A stretch of DNA of 64,000 nucleotides from Sipunculus nudus (lineage: Eukaryota; Annelida; Sipuncula; Golfingiida; Sipunculidae): NCBI GenBank assembly GCA_026874595.1, contig CM049308.1:16366001-16430000 (forward strand). The letters run 5' to 3'. The translations under genes and the position numbers were made by a program. Below are positions 11,087 through 23,649 of this stretch, one piece after another; the first letter of the stretch is position 1; the number at the start of each line of letters is the position of its first letter. The notes under the pieces are model-generated. The model saw only the letters and a program-made list of their open reading frames with translations. It was not told the DNA's origin and did no database searches.

Positions 11087-11935
11087 AATGACTCCAGGAA
11101 ATTTGAAATTTAAACAGTTTGTACCAAAATCTCAGATAAGTTAGAAAACTAGTGACCTTGACCTCCATCATCAAGATCAAATAAGCTGAAATAGACATTT
11201 TTATGTGAACCTCCTAACATTTGAAGTATTGCATATTTTTTCCTAAAGTTTGAAACACTAATTGAATGACTCCAGGAAATTTGAAATTTAAATGGTTTGT
11301 ACCAAAATCTCAGATGAATTTGACAACTAGTGACCTTAACCTTCATCATCAAGATCAATAAGCCGAAATAGACATTTTTGTGTGAACCCCATAACATTTG
11401 AAGCATCTCATATTTTTTCCTCAAGTTTGAAACACTACTTGTTTCAACAAAGTTTAATGAAGAATTAAAAAAACTTGTGATCTTGACCATCATCAAGGTC
11501 AAATCAGCCGGAATAGAAAAAGTTTATGAACACTACAACTGTTGAACCACTTGGTATATTTTCGTGAAATAGACTTGTGAAATTTTTCTACCACAATCTC
11601 AGAAGTGTTCAAAAACTGGTGACCTGGGCCTTAATCTGCAAGCTCAAAAAGGCCATAATGAAAATTTCTTATGAACCCAATAACTTATGGAGTATTGCAT
11701 ATTTTCCCCTCAAATTTCAACAATAATTATTTCAACTATGTTCAATGAAGAGTTCAAAAACCATTGACCTTGACTTTCATTTTCTGGGTCAAAACAGCAG
11801 AAATATAAATAATTTATTTACAATATTACTTTTGAACCACTCAATATTTTTCATCAAATTTGATATGTGGATTGTTTCTGGAAAAATCTTGGAAGTGTTT
11901 GGCCCAGTGACCTTGACCTTCATCTTGAAACAATC
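11087..11935. repeat. Tandem repeat, unit about 177 bp, with gaccttgacc motifs
   Basis: The phrase ATGACTCCAGGAAATTTGAA recurs 177 bp apart (near 11088 and 11265), and the associated phrases 'accaaaatctcag', 'gtgaccttgacc', 'catcatcaag' and 'tgaac..cataacatttgaa' recur along the array for about five diverging units. Every unit carries a TGACCTTGA-like motif (clear at 11153, 11765 and 11908). The array abuts the Helentron-like copy that begins at 11945. Tandem arrays of this kind are common in mollusc genomes, by general knowledge. Confidence 0.8.
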
Positions 11936-11944
11936 CATGTTTTT

Positions 11945-13078
11945 AGCTCAGCTGACTATAAGTCATCTGAGATATAGTTGTGGACCATTGTCCGATGTCT
12001 GTCTGTTTGTCCGTCTGTCGATGTGGCACATTTTGAAAGGTAAGACCTAGTAATCCAAAATTTGGCATAAAGTTAGATGATCCCATGATCTCCAACCAAG
12101 CCGAAAACTGGGTCTTTGCGACTTTGTTCCTTTGTTGAGAATACCTCAATTTTTTAGCAAACCTGTGAGCTTATGCGATGGTGTGGCATTGTCCGGCGTC
12201 CATCGGCCGGCGTCTGTCGTCCGTTGTCTGTACGTTAACCCATACTATCTTGAAAATGGCAAGAGTTAGCATCACGAAATTTTATGCAAAAAGTTAGTCA
12301 TCTAAAAAACTCTATCGGATTTTGCTTATTTTTTGGCTAACTGCATTTTTTTAGATTTTATAGGGAAAAAGCTAAAAAAGCTTTAAAAATCTTCTTCTCT
12401 GAAACTATTCAGCCAAATTGTCCAATGTTTCACAGAAATGATCCCTGGAACAATTGCTCTCAAATTTGTTCGAATGGTTTAAGTTCGGTGATTTTTGGCT
12501 GAGTTACAGCTAGTTGAACTTAGTCATCTGTCCAAGAAAGCATACTAAAATTACAATCTTAGAAACAGCTGGAGCTGTCATCATCAAATTTTATGCCAAT
12601 GTTGGTCACATGAGTCATATCTAAAATTGAGGTATTGGTGGCGCCACCTGCATTGGCCTTTTTTGTACGGGGGTCATCAGTGCCCATATCATACTGACAG
12701 CTACAAAAAACTTCTTCTCTAAAACCATATGGCCAAATTGTTTAATATCGCACAGAAATGAACCTAGGATAGTGCTTTCTGAAGTTTGTTCAAATGGTCT
12801 TCTTTTCAGTGACTTTTGGCTAAGTTATGGGAAATTTTATCTTTTACATATATGCAGAGGTGCTGTAACTCCCACCAGTCCCTGTTAGCACCATTGAATT
12901 TAATTCCGTGTTCTGCATTTATATCCAAAGGTGTTGTAACTCTGCCCCCCTCCCCAGTCACTGGGCCCTAGTTCCTAAGCACTGAGGATAGTATTTTTAT
13001 TGCAACTCCAAAAAATCTATGGTGATGCAGTTATAATTGTCACAATCAGCTGAGCGCCATGACCCATTGGTCCCTTGT
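11945..13078 (+). mobile_element. Helentron-like copy, chimeric
   Basis: It begins with the same stem-loop as the 2.6-kb family (AGCTCAGCTGACT, ATA, then AGTCATCTGAGAT) and follows that family for about 200 bp. Near 12160 it switches to a different module, 'gtgagcttatgcgatggtg' followed by another TCCG/TCGT-rich tract (12190-12235). One GGTGGCGCCACC palindrome lies at 12637-12648. The 3' end is CAGCTGAGC, a weak hairpin around GACCCATTGGTC, then CTTGT (13074-13078). I infer either a nested insertion or recombination between two families that share ends. Confidence 0.7.
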
Positions 13079-14049
13079 TTTTTTTCCACAAATTTTGGGA
13101 GTGGAGGCCCAAAAGGAGGGGAGACATATATCTGTTTATTGCATTGCAAAAAAAAACACACTCTATTTTGAAATGATTTTGGAAACTGCAAAAGGCCTGC
13201 AAAAATGCCATAGATCAGATAAGTAATATTAAGAAATTCTTCAAAACTACATTTTGCTCAAATTTTCTTTACAGCATTAAAATAAGCAAAACATGTAGGG
13301 TAGTGATCCTCACCCAGACTGATGTTCATAATATTAGTCCGTGTCATTTTGACGGGGGTTATGTTTGTTTCGGTTTTCATTTGCAGACATTAATAGCTCA
13401 AAATTCATGTTTACTGGCAAGAATGTATCAAATTATTGCAGATCTGTTATGTTTATATGTAAAATCAGAGTACCCGCAATGCATCATTCATCTTTATTCC
13501 CATAGTATCACAGAAAAGATATCATGGATTGTCCCAGCATGCACTGGCCAAGCAGTATTTTTAACTGTTCCCAGATCATCCTGTTTAAATATATATATAC
13601 GAGATATATACATGAATTTGGAAAATGGTTTTGGCCAGTGATCCATACAGCTACAAAATTTGATATGAATGTGTCATTGTCAACCCCCAGACAGTCCCAA
13701 GGGCAGTCAAAGTGACAGACATAAAGGTTTTATATATCTTTCAGTATTATATACTCATGATCCATCCCTGGACTAGATGGAAAATCTATACAGCAGTAAA
13801 AAAGTAAGTAAGGCCATACAAAAAATATTTTTCTACGAATTCACCACTCCCATTTCTCGTCCATCAAAAGTGTTTCTTTTGAATTGTTGCTAATTTGTGC
13901 TATGGCACAATTACCCTGAAAGAATTCTCAAACGAATGGAAAATGGACCAAATTTTCTGTTGATCATATACACAGTTTAAGAAATGAAGCAAAATTTTGT
14001 ATTTTCACAGCAAACTAATAAAAAAAATACATTAATTGTCTCTGGATAA
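13079..14049. other. Unannotated stretch
   Basis: No gene or element recognised. Short frames (for example 13303-13641, 112 codons) have no identifiable motif and unremarkable composition. Confidence 0.4.
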
Positions 14050-16213
14050 TCTATATATTAATAGCGTAAGGCGATTTTTGTGATTGTCCGTATCTCCCCT
14101 GATACTGCCGTACGGTTCGCCATGATTTCTGACATACATATGATCAGGGTTTGTCCGAAGAGATTCCACCCACTTTTATTTGCAATATTTGCGTATTACG
14201 TGCATAATTAATAATTTTAATATTTGCTCCGCCGCGGGCGCCTCTTTTCTTTGTGTCTTCGGGCCTGGTAACACAATGGCCACAGAGTGTTTCGAGGCGG
14301 GACAGAGTTTTTCTCCGGGGGCCCTATCTGGGCTTTTCTTAAATTAGCGGTGACCGGCCCGAAATAATCCCCATTGGTGATCCCTTCTCAAAAGGCAACC
14401 TCCGCGCAGCGAAAAGGTCTATTGTGCACAAGGAGATCTCGCGTGAGGAAAATGCTCAAAAGGGGGATCTTTCAAAGAATGAAAATTTTCCGAGCGGTAG
14501 TGAATGCAGGGTAGTGAGTAAAACCCGAACCCCACGGTCCCCGGACCCCATGAACCTATTTCCTCATTTTCCATTATTTATACCGACAAAAACACCACTA
14601 TTGTTGATGTAAGGACAGAACAAAGTCCCTAAATGTTGCACATTTGTAAATGACCAATTCACTGAAAGATTTATAATTACAAAAATATTTCGATGAAGAC
14701 GGACCTCATTTACTTGAATTAGCCGACTGTTCAATTTTGACGGAACCCAGTAACCACCGCTCATATTTTTATTTATGACTAAAAGAGGACAAAAATAGCA
14801 CTCATGTCACACACTAAATATAATATTTGTTATTTTAAATAAAAATATAATAGTGCGGACACAGTGGGGGAGATTTAATTTGAAGTGCACTAACAGTTGA
14901 GCGGACCTGAGACTGATATATCAGAGCACTTCCACATAACAACAGGTTTCATGCACCGTTCATAACAACCATGCAATTTTAAAGTTGGCAATAATATAAA
15001 TACCGAAAGGAATTGTTGATTACTTGCATTTCAAGCAACTACAGGTTCCAAAATAATGATTTTGTAAATGTTTTAAATTATAATACTTTTTAAAACGCTA
15101 CACAAATGAAATAAATAGCAAATATAAAATTATGACAGAAATGTAAAAATACAGATACAAACACAATAATAAATCACAAATGTGTCATGGCTAAACGTGA
15201 TGTCAAATACATGTATGTACTAAAGAAATGGTAAAACAACGAGAAAACAGGGTCCGTGTAATCCGTGTAATCCGTGAGGTCCGTGCCCCAGGGTACGTAA
15301 GTGTTTTTTTTTATCAAATTTGTTGCAAAACAGACTATTTTTTATGTTTTAACCAAACATTATATAAAATATTTGTTTAGATACGATTATGCTAAAATAT
15401 CTGGACAAATTACCATGAGAGTTTAAGAATTACAAATTTTTCTTTGGTTCCGGGATCCGGAGTGGGATCCGGGTTTAACACACTGCCTGAACGCAGTGAC
15501 TGTCTCACTGGAAAACATTTGCTCAGCTTTCAAACAGAAAGGAGTGCGTGATATTTAAAAATATATACAGCCATTAAATGTACCACATAATATAATGCTA
15601 CCACGAACTTTTGTGCAGTGGGATAGCCCGACCATGTGAGTGCTCAGTTTTTGTGCGTTATAACCGGAATGCAATTATCGAGATCACGTCTCAGCGCTGT
15701 ACTGTACTACCATGCAAGATGACAGGTTCCTTTACTGGCGGATTCACGGGCGCGGAGGGCAACTTTAATGGCGATGTTCAGCATAATATATAATTTCATA
15801 TAAAAATGATTTTATTTAACATATCAAATTCTTCGAAAATTCTCCGGCCAACCTCTCGGCTTCAGTTAGAGTTTTATGCATAACACCATGCATATAATGG
15901 ATCTATAAATTAATAGCGTAACGCGATTTGTGTGAATTTACATGTCTCCTCTGACATTACAGTTTGCCGTGATTTTTTACATACATATGCTCAGGGTTTG
16001 TCCGAAGACATTCAACCATTCGGACAAGAACGTATTCGTCCAGGTCATTCAGACTCCGACACAAGGTTAACTCAGAGACAGAACACTTATACCAAATGTC
16101 GGATTCAAAGAGACAGTAACATTGTACACCCAAGACATGAAACTATGACAGACTATTTGACATCAGAACTAAATGCTCGCCCAAAACCGTGCGTAGCACG
16201 GGTAATTGCTAGT
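14050..16213 (+). mobile_element. Helitron, two 5' termini and one 3' terminus
   Basis: The left end is A|TC at 14049/14050, reading TCTATATATTAATAGCGTAA. A second, related 5' end (TCTATAAATTAATAGCGTAA) starts at 15902, also after A. The two share about 120 bp, including 'acatacatatg.tcagggtttgtccgaaga'-type sequence. The 3' end is a textbook Helitron terminus: hairpin CCGTGC-GTA-GCACGG (16187-16201), then CTAGT at 16209-16213. So 15902-16213 is a compact 312-bp copy, and 14050-15901 is either the head of a second copy or cargo in a larger one. The inner part 14220-15790 contains more GC-rich sequence than its surroundings. Confidence 0.75.
15902..16213 (+). mobile_element. Short complete Helitron copy (312 bp)
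   Basis: It has both a 5' TC end preceded by A and the 3' hairpin plus CTAGT. A frame spanning 15932-16222 is open, but the sequence is terminal repeat and shows no Rep or helicase motif, so I do not call it a gene. Non-autonomous Helitrons of this size are common. Confidence 0.7.
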
Positions 16214-16894
16214 AGAAAATAATTCCACTCTCACCATATTTTTTTTGTACCCAGAGTCAATAGAACAATAGATTTTTGTGTGCCTGGCCTAACTGGTCCA
16301 GTGTCATACTTAACTCACATGTATCGAAGTATTCCCTGCTTTAATACATCTTTCTATTAGTACTAAATTCCCTCATTAGATGTCAGTGCAGTGAAGTAGA
16401 TGTGTTCAAAGACAGAAAAGGACCCTACATACACATATAGTTCCAGATCATTTCTTGAAGTCTTCTTGTACACATACCTCAGGCAGTATGCATCCCTTTG
16501 CATTTCACATGTAATTTTGGATTAACTTGTCCAGAATGAGACTTAACAAGGGCTATAATTATAAATAAATTCTTAACATAATATGTATATAAGTTGTATT
16601 AGAGTTCAAAGTCAGTACTTTTCTCTTTTTCTGGGGTTAAACCATGTTTCAAGTCTGCCATGCCTTCCCTACTCTCTTCAGGAAACATAGATCTATAATG
16701 AAACAGCCTCTTTAGTTGGTTGGTCTTGTAGTGGTTAGCCAATCACATGTCAATTAATCAGTTTTTGGCCAATTATATTGTGCCTTACATGTACTGCAGG
16801 ACCATGTTAGTCAAATGTAAAATGTCTGTTTGATGGTCATATTTATCATCAGCGTATCAATAAAGGACAACCGATATTAACGATACAATATTTG

Positions 16895-17440
16895 ACCTTT
16901 CATATGCCTGTTTCGGATGTATCATGGTATACCCACCATCCCCCTTTCCGTCTGTAGTGCTGTTTGTTGTCCATCTGTTAATTTATAGTGTCTCTGTAAA
17001 AACATATAAGGGATTTGATGATTTTCACAAAACTCACCACACCCTTTCTTAGCATGAGATCATCTCACCTGAGTTTGATTATAGGCAAAATCCACTCATC
17101 TTTAATAAGGTCAGAGGTCACTCAGCTGTTTTTTGGTGTCACTGCGTTAACTTACCAGGAATATAATGCATTTTGTTGAAACTCAACAGAAATATTAATC
17201 AATATAATATCTTGCCTAAGTTTGATTTCATGGATATTTAATGAGGTCCAAGGTCATCATACTTTGGTGGTGTTGTGATGAATTTGCAAAGATCTGATGG
17301 AATATCATGAAACTCAGTATAAAAACTTACAAAAAGAGTTTTTAGCTAAATTAATTATTGCTCACGCATATTTATTGAGGTCAAAGGTCACAAGATATAG
17401 GAAGGGCATTTAACGTACCCTTGCAGTACTCATATCACAT
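16895..17440. repeat. Dispersed repeat with about 135-bp internal units carrying DR1-like motifs
   Basis: Three units each contain two direct AGGTCA-type half-sites spaced by one base: AGGTCAGAGGTCA at 17108-17120, AGGTCCAAGGTCA at 17244-17256 and AGGTCAAAGGTCA at 17378-17390, with 136 and 134 bp between them. The units also share 'cctgagtttga/cctaagtttga' and 'tgatttcatgga'-type phrases. The 5' part (16925-16985) has the TCCGTCTGT/TCCATCTGT flavour seen in the Helitron-like families. The family is not identified. Confidence 0.65.
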
Positions 17441-19926
17441 GTGATGTATCTGTGTACCAGGAGTTGTTACAAGCCTAGACTTCATATGTTTGATGGATTT
17501 ATTGGAAACATCCTCTGCATGAGGGCATCAGATGGGAAAGAGAAAAGGCGTCCTTGTCTTTAAAGCTAGGTAGAAGTTTTTTAGTATTAGAGCTATAAAA
17601 TGTGATATAATGTATTGTGTTTGGGTACAGTGATAAGGAACTGGTGGACCTTTTGGGAGTTGGATGCTTTTGATGATACAGAATACAGGGCAGTTGTGCT
17701 GGTGCAACTATACACACAGAGTAGCATCTGTTTGGTATGCTGTTACACTGTAGAACTGAAAGCACACAAGGGATGGTTTCACTTTCAATTTATTGATATT
17801 AGTTTTATCATATAGTATACTCTTCTCTCTGGGAGAATAACCCTCTTCCCGCTGGCAAAAACCAGCAGTAATCATTGATGGCAGTTACTGGAGAACTACT
17901 GGTGAAGTGCTGCAGCTCCCAGTTCTCTTTTGGCTTTCAGTTAATACTTTCTAGTTGCTATGGTAACCAACACTGACAGAAATTGATTAAAATACAGCCA
18001 TGTATGACTACAAAGCAGCTAGGAGATGTAATGAAAGAAGTATACTTGTTTGTGGCCAGATATACATGGGATAGTGAAAACTGCCAAGAGCTACTTAGCA
18101 TTTTCAGTAGCGCTGCAGTCACAGTGTAAAAAGGTTTGTGTAAGGTCTGATATAAGCTTAGGTATTGCATGAAGTTGCATCTGAAATTGGGAAATGCCTT
18201 GTAACTCCTTTTGATTAATTAATTGAAATAACTACAATTAAAAATTGATGCATAGTTTAAGTGGTGTATTTTAAGTAAATTAAAAAAATTCCCATGTGCG
18301 CCTTTATGTGTATATGCATAAAAAAATTGCTGTTTCCCTTTGTGCCTATGTGTTTATCATTATGCTTGACCTAGTAGAATTTTATACAGTCATTACAGTG
18401 CGCATTACCCTTATGTGACAGTCATAGTGGTTAATTTTCATCCAGCAGTTCAGTTCATTATAGAAATTAAATCATACTTAATCTGTGCATTTGATACAAA
18501 GAGCCACAACAAAATAAAAAAAAAATACAAGTTTGTGCATATGATTTACCTTACAAGTTCAGTTAGATTGAGATAGGTAGTGCCTTATGTACCACCTCAT
18601 CTTATTTAGTCAGACACATATATACCTTAATGGCGCATGGGCCTACCTGTCAAGTCTGATCTTATCACTCATGGTGGCAGCTGTTTAGCTGCTTTCATAT
18701 CTAAATGAATGGATACTTAGCTTATCCATATGGTAGAGTCATCTATATTGCAGCTAGTTCAGACATTATTTCTGTTATTGCTTGCAAATTTCAATTCCAG
18801 GAAATCTCTCTGGATTCAGGTCAAGGTATGAAGTTAATAGGGCTCATTATCCCCTCGTTATTAGGTTTTCTAACCACAAAGCCTGCCATAGATTAAGTTA
18901 ACCAGCATTGGTTAGGTCAGTGAGTCCTGCTGGTGATGTGGTTTGATCAGCAGCTGCGGGGCTTGCTGATCAGTCTGTGACTGGGTATTGACAGGTAATC
19001 TAATTGTTAAAGACTACAGGTCAGATTTGATTTGATATAGGACCATCATCAGGACAGCTACTTAGTGAACTTACCCTTACAGCAATTATTATAATGCTGC
19101 TTGCTGGACTGCTAGGCTGATAACCATATATTGCCAGTTTTCAGGAACACCCTGAGTGGCTGGAGTGGACAGGAGGGTCCAGTGAGGGATACTTCATGAT
19201 GTTCCGTTTTCAGGTTTAGCAGTGGCATTGATTCCGAGCTGCCAGACAGGGCTCCTTCATCCTTGTACATCTCCTAAATGTGTGCTGAAACTCTTCTATT
19301 GATAGCTTTTATTCTGTGGGTATCTGACAGATAGCACTTAAGTTACACAAATTATGTTCAGCATGTATTATGCAGGTCTAGAACTACTCTGTTTTTTCTG
19401 GTTCTTCTATTATTATCATGTTCACCTCAGCAGTTATTGCTGGATCTCAGGGGGTGGGGTTCAGGGGTTAACCCTTTTAATTCCACGTACTTGAAGTTGT
19501 GGATCTTTGTGTTAACTGTACACTACTCCCCAATATTTTGGATTGGAGCCTGAACTGAGTGGTTGCACAGACTTACCGTTTGACTGATTCATTAGAATTA
19601 TCAAGTTGTTAATTAGTAGATAGGAAGCTGTGTATTTTTGTAGCTCAATTAACTGAGTTAAGTCCATTTGATTTTGGGTAACAAGTTATATCTAAACCGA
19701 TCATGTTTCATTCAAATATATGACTATGACATAAGATTATATACATTTTGGTGATGCACTTTTAAAGTTACTAATCAAGACTCTTTAAATATTTACTTTA
19801 CAACTTTTTAATGCTTCCTTTTGAAACAGTGAGACTGAATGGTATCATTTTGCTCAATCTTCAGGCAGAGTGTTTTTGTTAGTGACTGATAACAGTTGTC
19901 TATATATGAAGATTTGGATACATTAT
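17441..19926. other. Unannotated stretch
   Basis: No gene, RNA gene or repeat end recognised over about 2.5 kb. Frames are short and unremarkable. Confidence 0.4.
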
Positions 19927-20199
19927 CAGGGCTCGACATTAAGTTTTGAAAGTACTTTCCCAGTAGTCAAGTAACATTTACTTTTTACTTGCCCATCACA
20001 AATTTTTACTTGTCCTTCAAAAATTATTGATTGTATTCAAGAACACTAAGATTCTTTTTCAAGCCTTTACTTGGGCAAAGGTGTATGTTGGACTCGCTTG
20101 CCCAGTCGGGCAAGTAGGAGGACCCTTCTAGTTGCCCTTCTTCTATTTTCTGGAACTTTCACTTGACCCAGGCAAGGGGTTAACCGTATTGTAGAGCCA
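19927..20199. mobile_element. hAT-like MITE, copy A (degraded right end)
   Basis: It starts CAGGGCTCGACATTAAG and contains repeated 'acttgccc', 'gggcaagtag' and 'tttacttg' phrases, ending near 'tgtagagcc'. The copy at 53534-53919 has the same start and ends GGAGCCCTG, so the family has CAGGGCT.../...AGCCCTG inverted ends as in hAT elements. Similar gggcaagta-rich elements are widespread in marine animals. Confidence 0.6.
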
Positions 20200-22924
20200 A
20201 ACTATATTATGACTTTCTATCATGATATGGTCATCAGGGCTTTCAGGAATGCAGGTGTGAACTTTCTGATGCTTAAGATGTCTTTAGGACACTTGGTTCT
20301 GAGGGTCGGATTGTCCAATCATTTGCACCAGTATTTGGCAATAAGACATAAGAACCAAAGTTGGCTCTGCAGCAGCCACTGACCATCACAAACAAAGCAG
20401 TCCATTGTGTAAACACTGTTTTGACAACTAAAGATTGACCTTTTGCAATTCATAAAATTTTGGAATAATATAGTTGACACAATACACAGTCATATAATGA
20501 TACAATATTTACATAACCTTTCAACGTTTGACTTATACCTCTAACCTTGGGATGCTAAAAAAAATGACTCTTCATAAATTTTGCCTTAGGGTCCAGAACT
20601 CGAGTTTTTCTTCCTATTGAAAGCTCCGGTCCATGCACATTTGTGTCATTTCAGCCCAAATACAGCAGACCAGGAGCACTTGGCTAGGATAACATACTGT
20701 AGTACAGGTAAAATTTTGTAAAGGCTGGTATATATTGATATATTTTGGGGTTGCAGCTTTTAAATGTAATTGTAGTTTTAGTGAAGGGGTTGAGGTCTGA
20801 CGCATTTGAAGATTTTCAAAAAATGAAAAAAAAATATAAAGTGGGAAATATTTATAGCAAAACCACATTAACATTGATAATGCTTTTGGTGAGGTCCCGC
20901 CCAGTCGGCTTGTAATGTGATCAGTATCAGTTTTAATGTTTGGATGTAATGACAGTGATTATGCTGATGGTGGTTACATAGCAAGCAGTACAACAGTGAT
21001 CTTAACAAAGGTAAGTCATAGAATGTGCGTGTTATCATCCTGTTATCTAGATAACTGACACAGTAGGAATATATGTGCTTCAGTGACAAAATGATACCTT
21101 CCAAGATTGGTATGGTTTCACTTATGCGTAATGAGTGTGGCTTTGTAACAGTTTGAGCATTGCATCTGCAGATACATGTTTACTAGTTCTCAACACATTG
21201 TATTGGTTCTTATAAGCTGAACCCTGTAGATCTGTAGCACAAGGATTAGTGTTATTGGTGTATATTCAGGCTTGCCCAGTCGATGCAGTGATTAAGACTT
21301 AATTGCTATCTCTGACACAGCCATCAAACTTGCTCTCACAATATCCAGACAATAAGGACAGGTACTGCCACCTTTTTGCAAATTATATAACTAATTTTAC
21401 GGTTCTCTGACCAACTATTTCATTGACTGGTAAGGTTCACTGGTTATGGGAGGGTCAGGAGCACACGTCACCGCACAGAAACAAGGTTTCCAGTGACGTC
21501 AGGTGATATTGGTGGTCTTAACCATAAATTTACTCAAAACCAACATGCTTCATTTAGTCATTGCTTATACGCTCCATAAGCAGTGGTAACGCTATGCTGA
21601 TCTATTCGCTCCAGTTTACCGGCTGCTCAAAACCATGGTTGTCCATCAGGTTAGGCCACCAGGCAGTGCTGTCTCTGTGGAATTCCCTCCTGCGTTATAT
21701 ATAACTAATCACATTGCAGGTGCTGGTCGATTTGCACTGCATTTGAAAGTGCTTGGTAGCATAGACTTTTTTCACCCCCTGTTGGAATACACACAATGCA
21801 ATCGTCACCATTCGGGTCAGTCTCTATACTAACTTGCTGGTGTGGCCTGTGGTCGTGCAGTTATCCCCAACTTTTTGCAAATTTCCTCTCATGCTGTGCT
21901 GAACAACAAGCTCCACATAGGCACAGCCATCTTTGTTTACACGCTGAGCCAATTTTTGGGTGTTCAGTTCGCTGAATGTTTTCCGATAAGCCCTGGTGGC
22001 CAAACCTGAAGGATCCTTCCATTTCTCATTACTGGAAGGTCCCTGGAGGTCATACCTTGTGTTCAGAGCTTATGATTTCCTGTTGCATACTTCCAGTTGA
22101 CTACTTATATTACACTAATAATTTAATCAGTCTTAATATTATTAGGCCTCCCCATATGAGGAGTCCGATGGCCATTCAGTGAATTATAACCCGTGCCCTC
22201 AGACTGCACAGGATAGGTGTTACAGTTATCACTTCTCAGCTCAACCCTCATCAAAATTTGACTGTTTAAACAAGTTGTGTCAAAATTCTAGCTCAGCCAG
22301 TCAGTGTGGCTCCCTGTGACGGAACAGTCAAAATGTAATACATGTACCTTCTGGCTGAAACAATCACCTGTCCCAGTTGCTCAGGGTCACACAAAAGCTG
22401 CATCTGTCATCTCGCCGGAGGGTACTGGACCTGTTGTTAAAAACTGTTACTTAAGTTTTTTTTTATGCACTAACATTTGGTCCATGGACCCTATTATCTG
22501 CCTTGCAAAGAATGTTAATTACCAAGTGCATTGATATATCGATTGCCTGTGGGACTTTGGTTAGGGTTCTCTTAGCGATGCTGTCCTTCACATTAAGTGT
22601 GACATCCTTATATGCAAATGAGGTGGAATCAACAGGTCCTCAAAGGAGCCTTGCAGTTATGAAACCCTAATATGCAAATATCAGGGTTTCACCATACAGA
22701 ATATACAGGGCTTTAGTGATAAGAGCTGGCACTGAGTTCGTCTATAAGTACATGGAATCATGTTTATTTTACCCATTTTATCAGCAAACATAAATACTAA
22801 ATGGCTCTTGCCATCTCTAATCAGTAAATAAGGGTGCCTTTCTAACTAATGATTATTAAATACAAATGACGCATTTACAAGATTGATCTAAGGTTCCTTC
22901 AAGTTTTGCATGAATGATGTGATG
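20200..22924. other. Unannotated stretch
   Basis: No gene recognised. A paired-octamer hairpin at 22612-22690 is listed separately. The part 21570-22440 has somewhat higher GC and could be a very old element remnant, but no family could be supported. Confidence 0.4.
22612..22690. promoter_or_regulatory. Two ATGCAAAT octamers and a GAAACCCT hairpin
   Basis: ATGCAAAT occurs at 22612-22619 and 22672-22679, exactly 60 bp apart. The second is the loop region of an inverted repeat, GAAACCCT (22661-22668) with AGGGTTTC (22683-22690). The octamer is the POU-domain factor site; function here is untested and could be chance. Confidence 0.3.
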
Positions 22925-23019
22925 CTACCATTGGGTCGGTCACCATCCCCAACACAGGAAGGGACTGTCTTCCAGACAGGTTCTACTGTATATGTTCACC
23001 AACCCACAAACTGAATTGG

Positions 23020-23225
23020 TAAAGATGTAAATAAATATGTCTGTGATCATGTTAACAAAGAGTAAAAGTGTGATGATGAAATGTTGATGGTAATAACAAT
23101 ACTGACATTGACAGTTATAAGTTAAAATGAACAGGTGAAAAGGAGTAATTTTGTAAACTATCATTGGTTAAAGAGGACAGTGATGATGTTAACTGCAACA
23201 TTGACACTGATGGTAATACTTTAAT
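23020..23225. repeat. Degenerate GAT/GTT-rich tract
   Basis: A diffuse run of 'gatgatg', 'ttgatgg', 'tgacattgaca' phrases without a fixed period, similar in composition to 23650-23930. Confidence 0.4.
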
Positions 23226-23254
23226 ATGGCACTGATGGACACAGGAGGCTGGTT

Positions 23255-23560
23255 TCTGTGCTTTAGGGGTAAAGCACAATACTCAAAGCTGGGAGATTGT
23301 GAATTTGAATCTAAGCTGAGGCAGTGAAATTTTTCATGGTTGGCCATGGCCCACCCTGGGTGAGCGCTCAGCAGGCTTAATGGGAAGGTTGTGCCCAAGG
23401 CTGTAAATCCCTGATAATTGAATGCACCTTTTAAGGGTTCCTTGGTGGCATGACCAAGCAATGGGGAAGATAACACACCTGGGGCCAACAGGTGCAGCAG
23501 TCACCGGGCCTGGATAGCATCAGGATATAAAATGAGAGGAAGCATGTGCTACTGCCCTGT
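23255..23560 (+). mobile_element. Possible tRNA-derived SINE
   Basis: The start carries 'gtaaagcacaatactcaaag' followed by a B-box-like GAATTTGAATC near 23301, then a unique body with moderate GC. The tRNA resemblance is weak and no A-tail or target duplication is clear. Confidence 0.25.
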
Positions 23561-23649
23561 CATGTTGTCCGGAACCGGAATGGAATTGCAGATTAAGAAT
23601 TACTACATTAAGATAGCGCAGGCGGTTACCTCTTACAAAAACTTAAAAA

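Noticed and set aside
15932-16222. 96-codon frame that might be a Helitron protein remnant
   Set aside because: It spans the 5' and 3' termini of the 312-bp Helitron and shows no Rep or helicase motif.
21570-22440. Possible fossil of a tyrosine-recombinase type retroelement
   Set aside because: One short Trp/Pro-rich phrase near 22000 is suggestive, but no catalytic motif or end repeats could be found.
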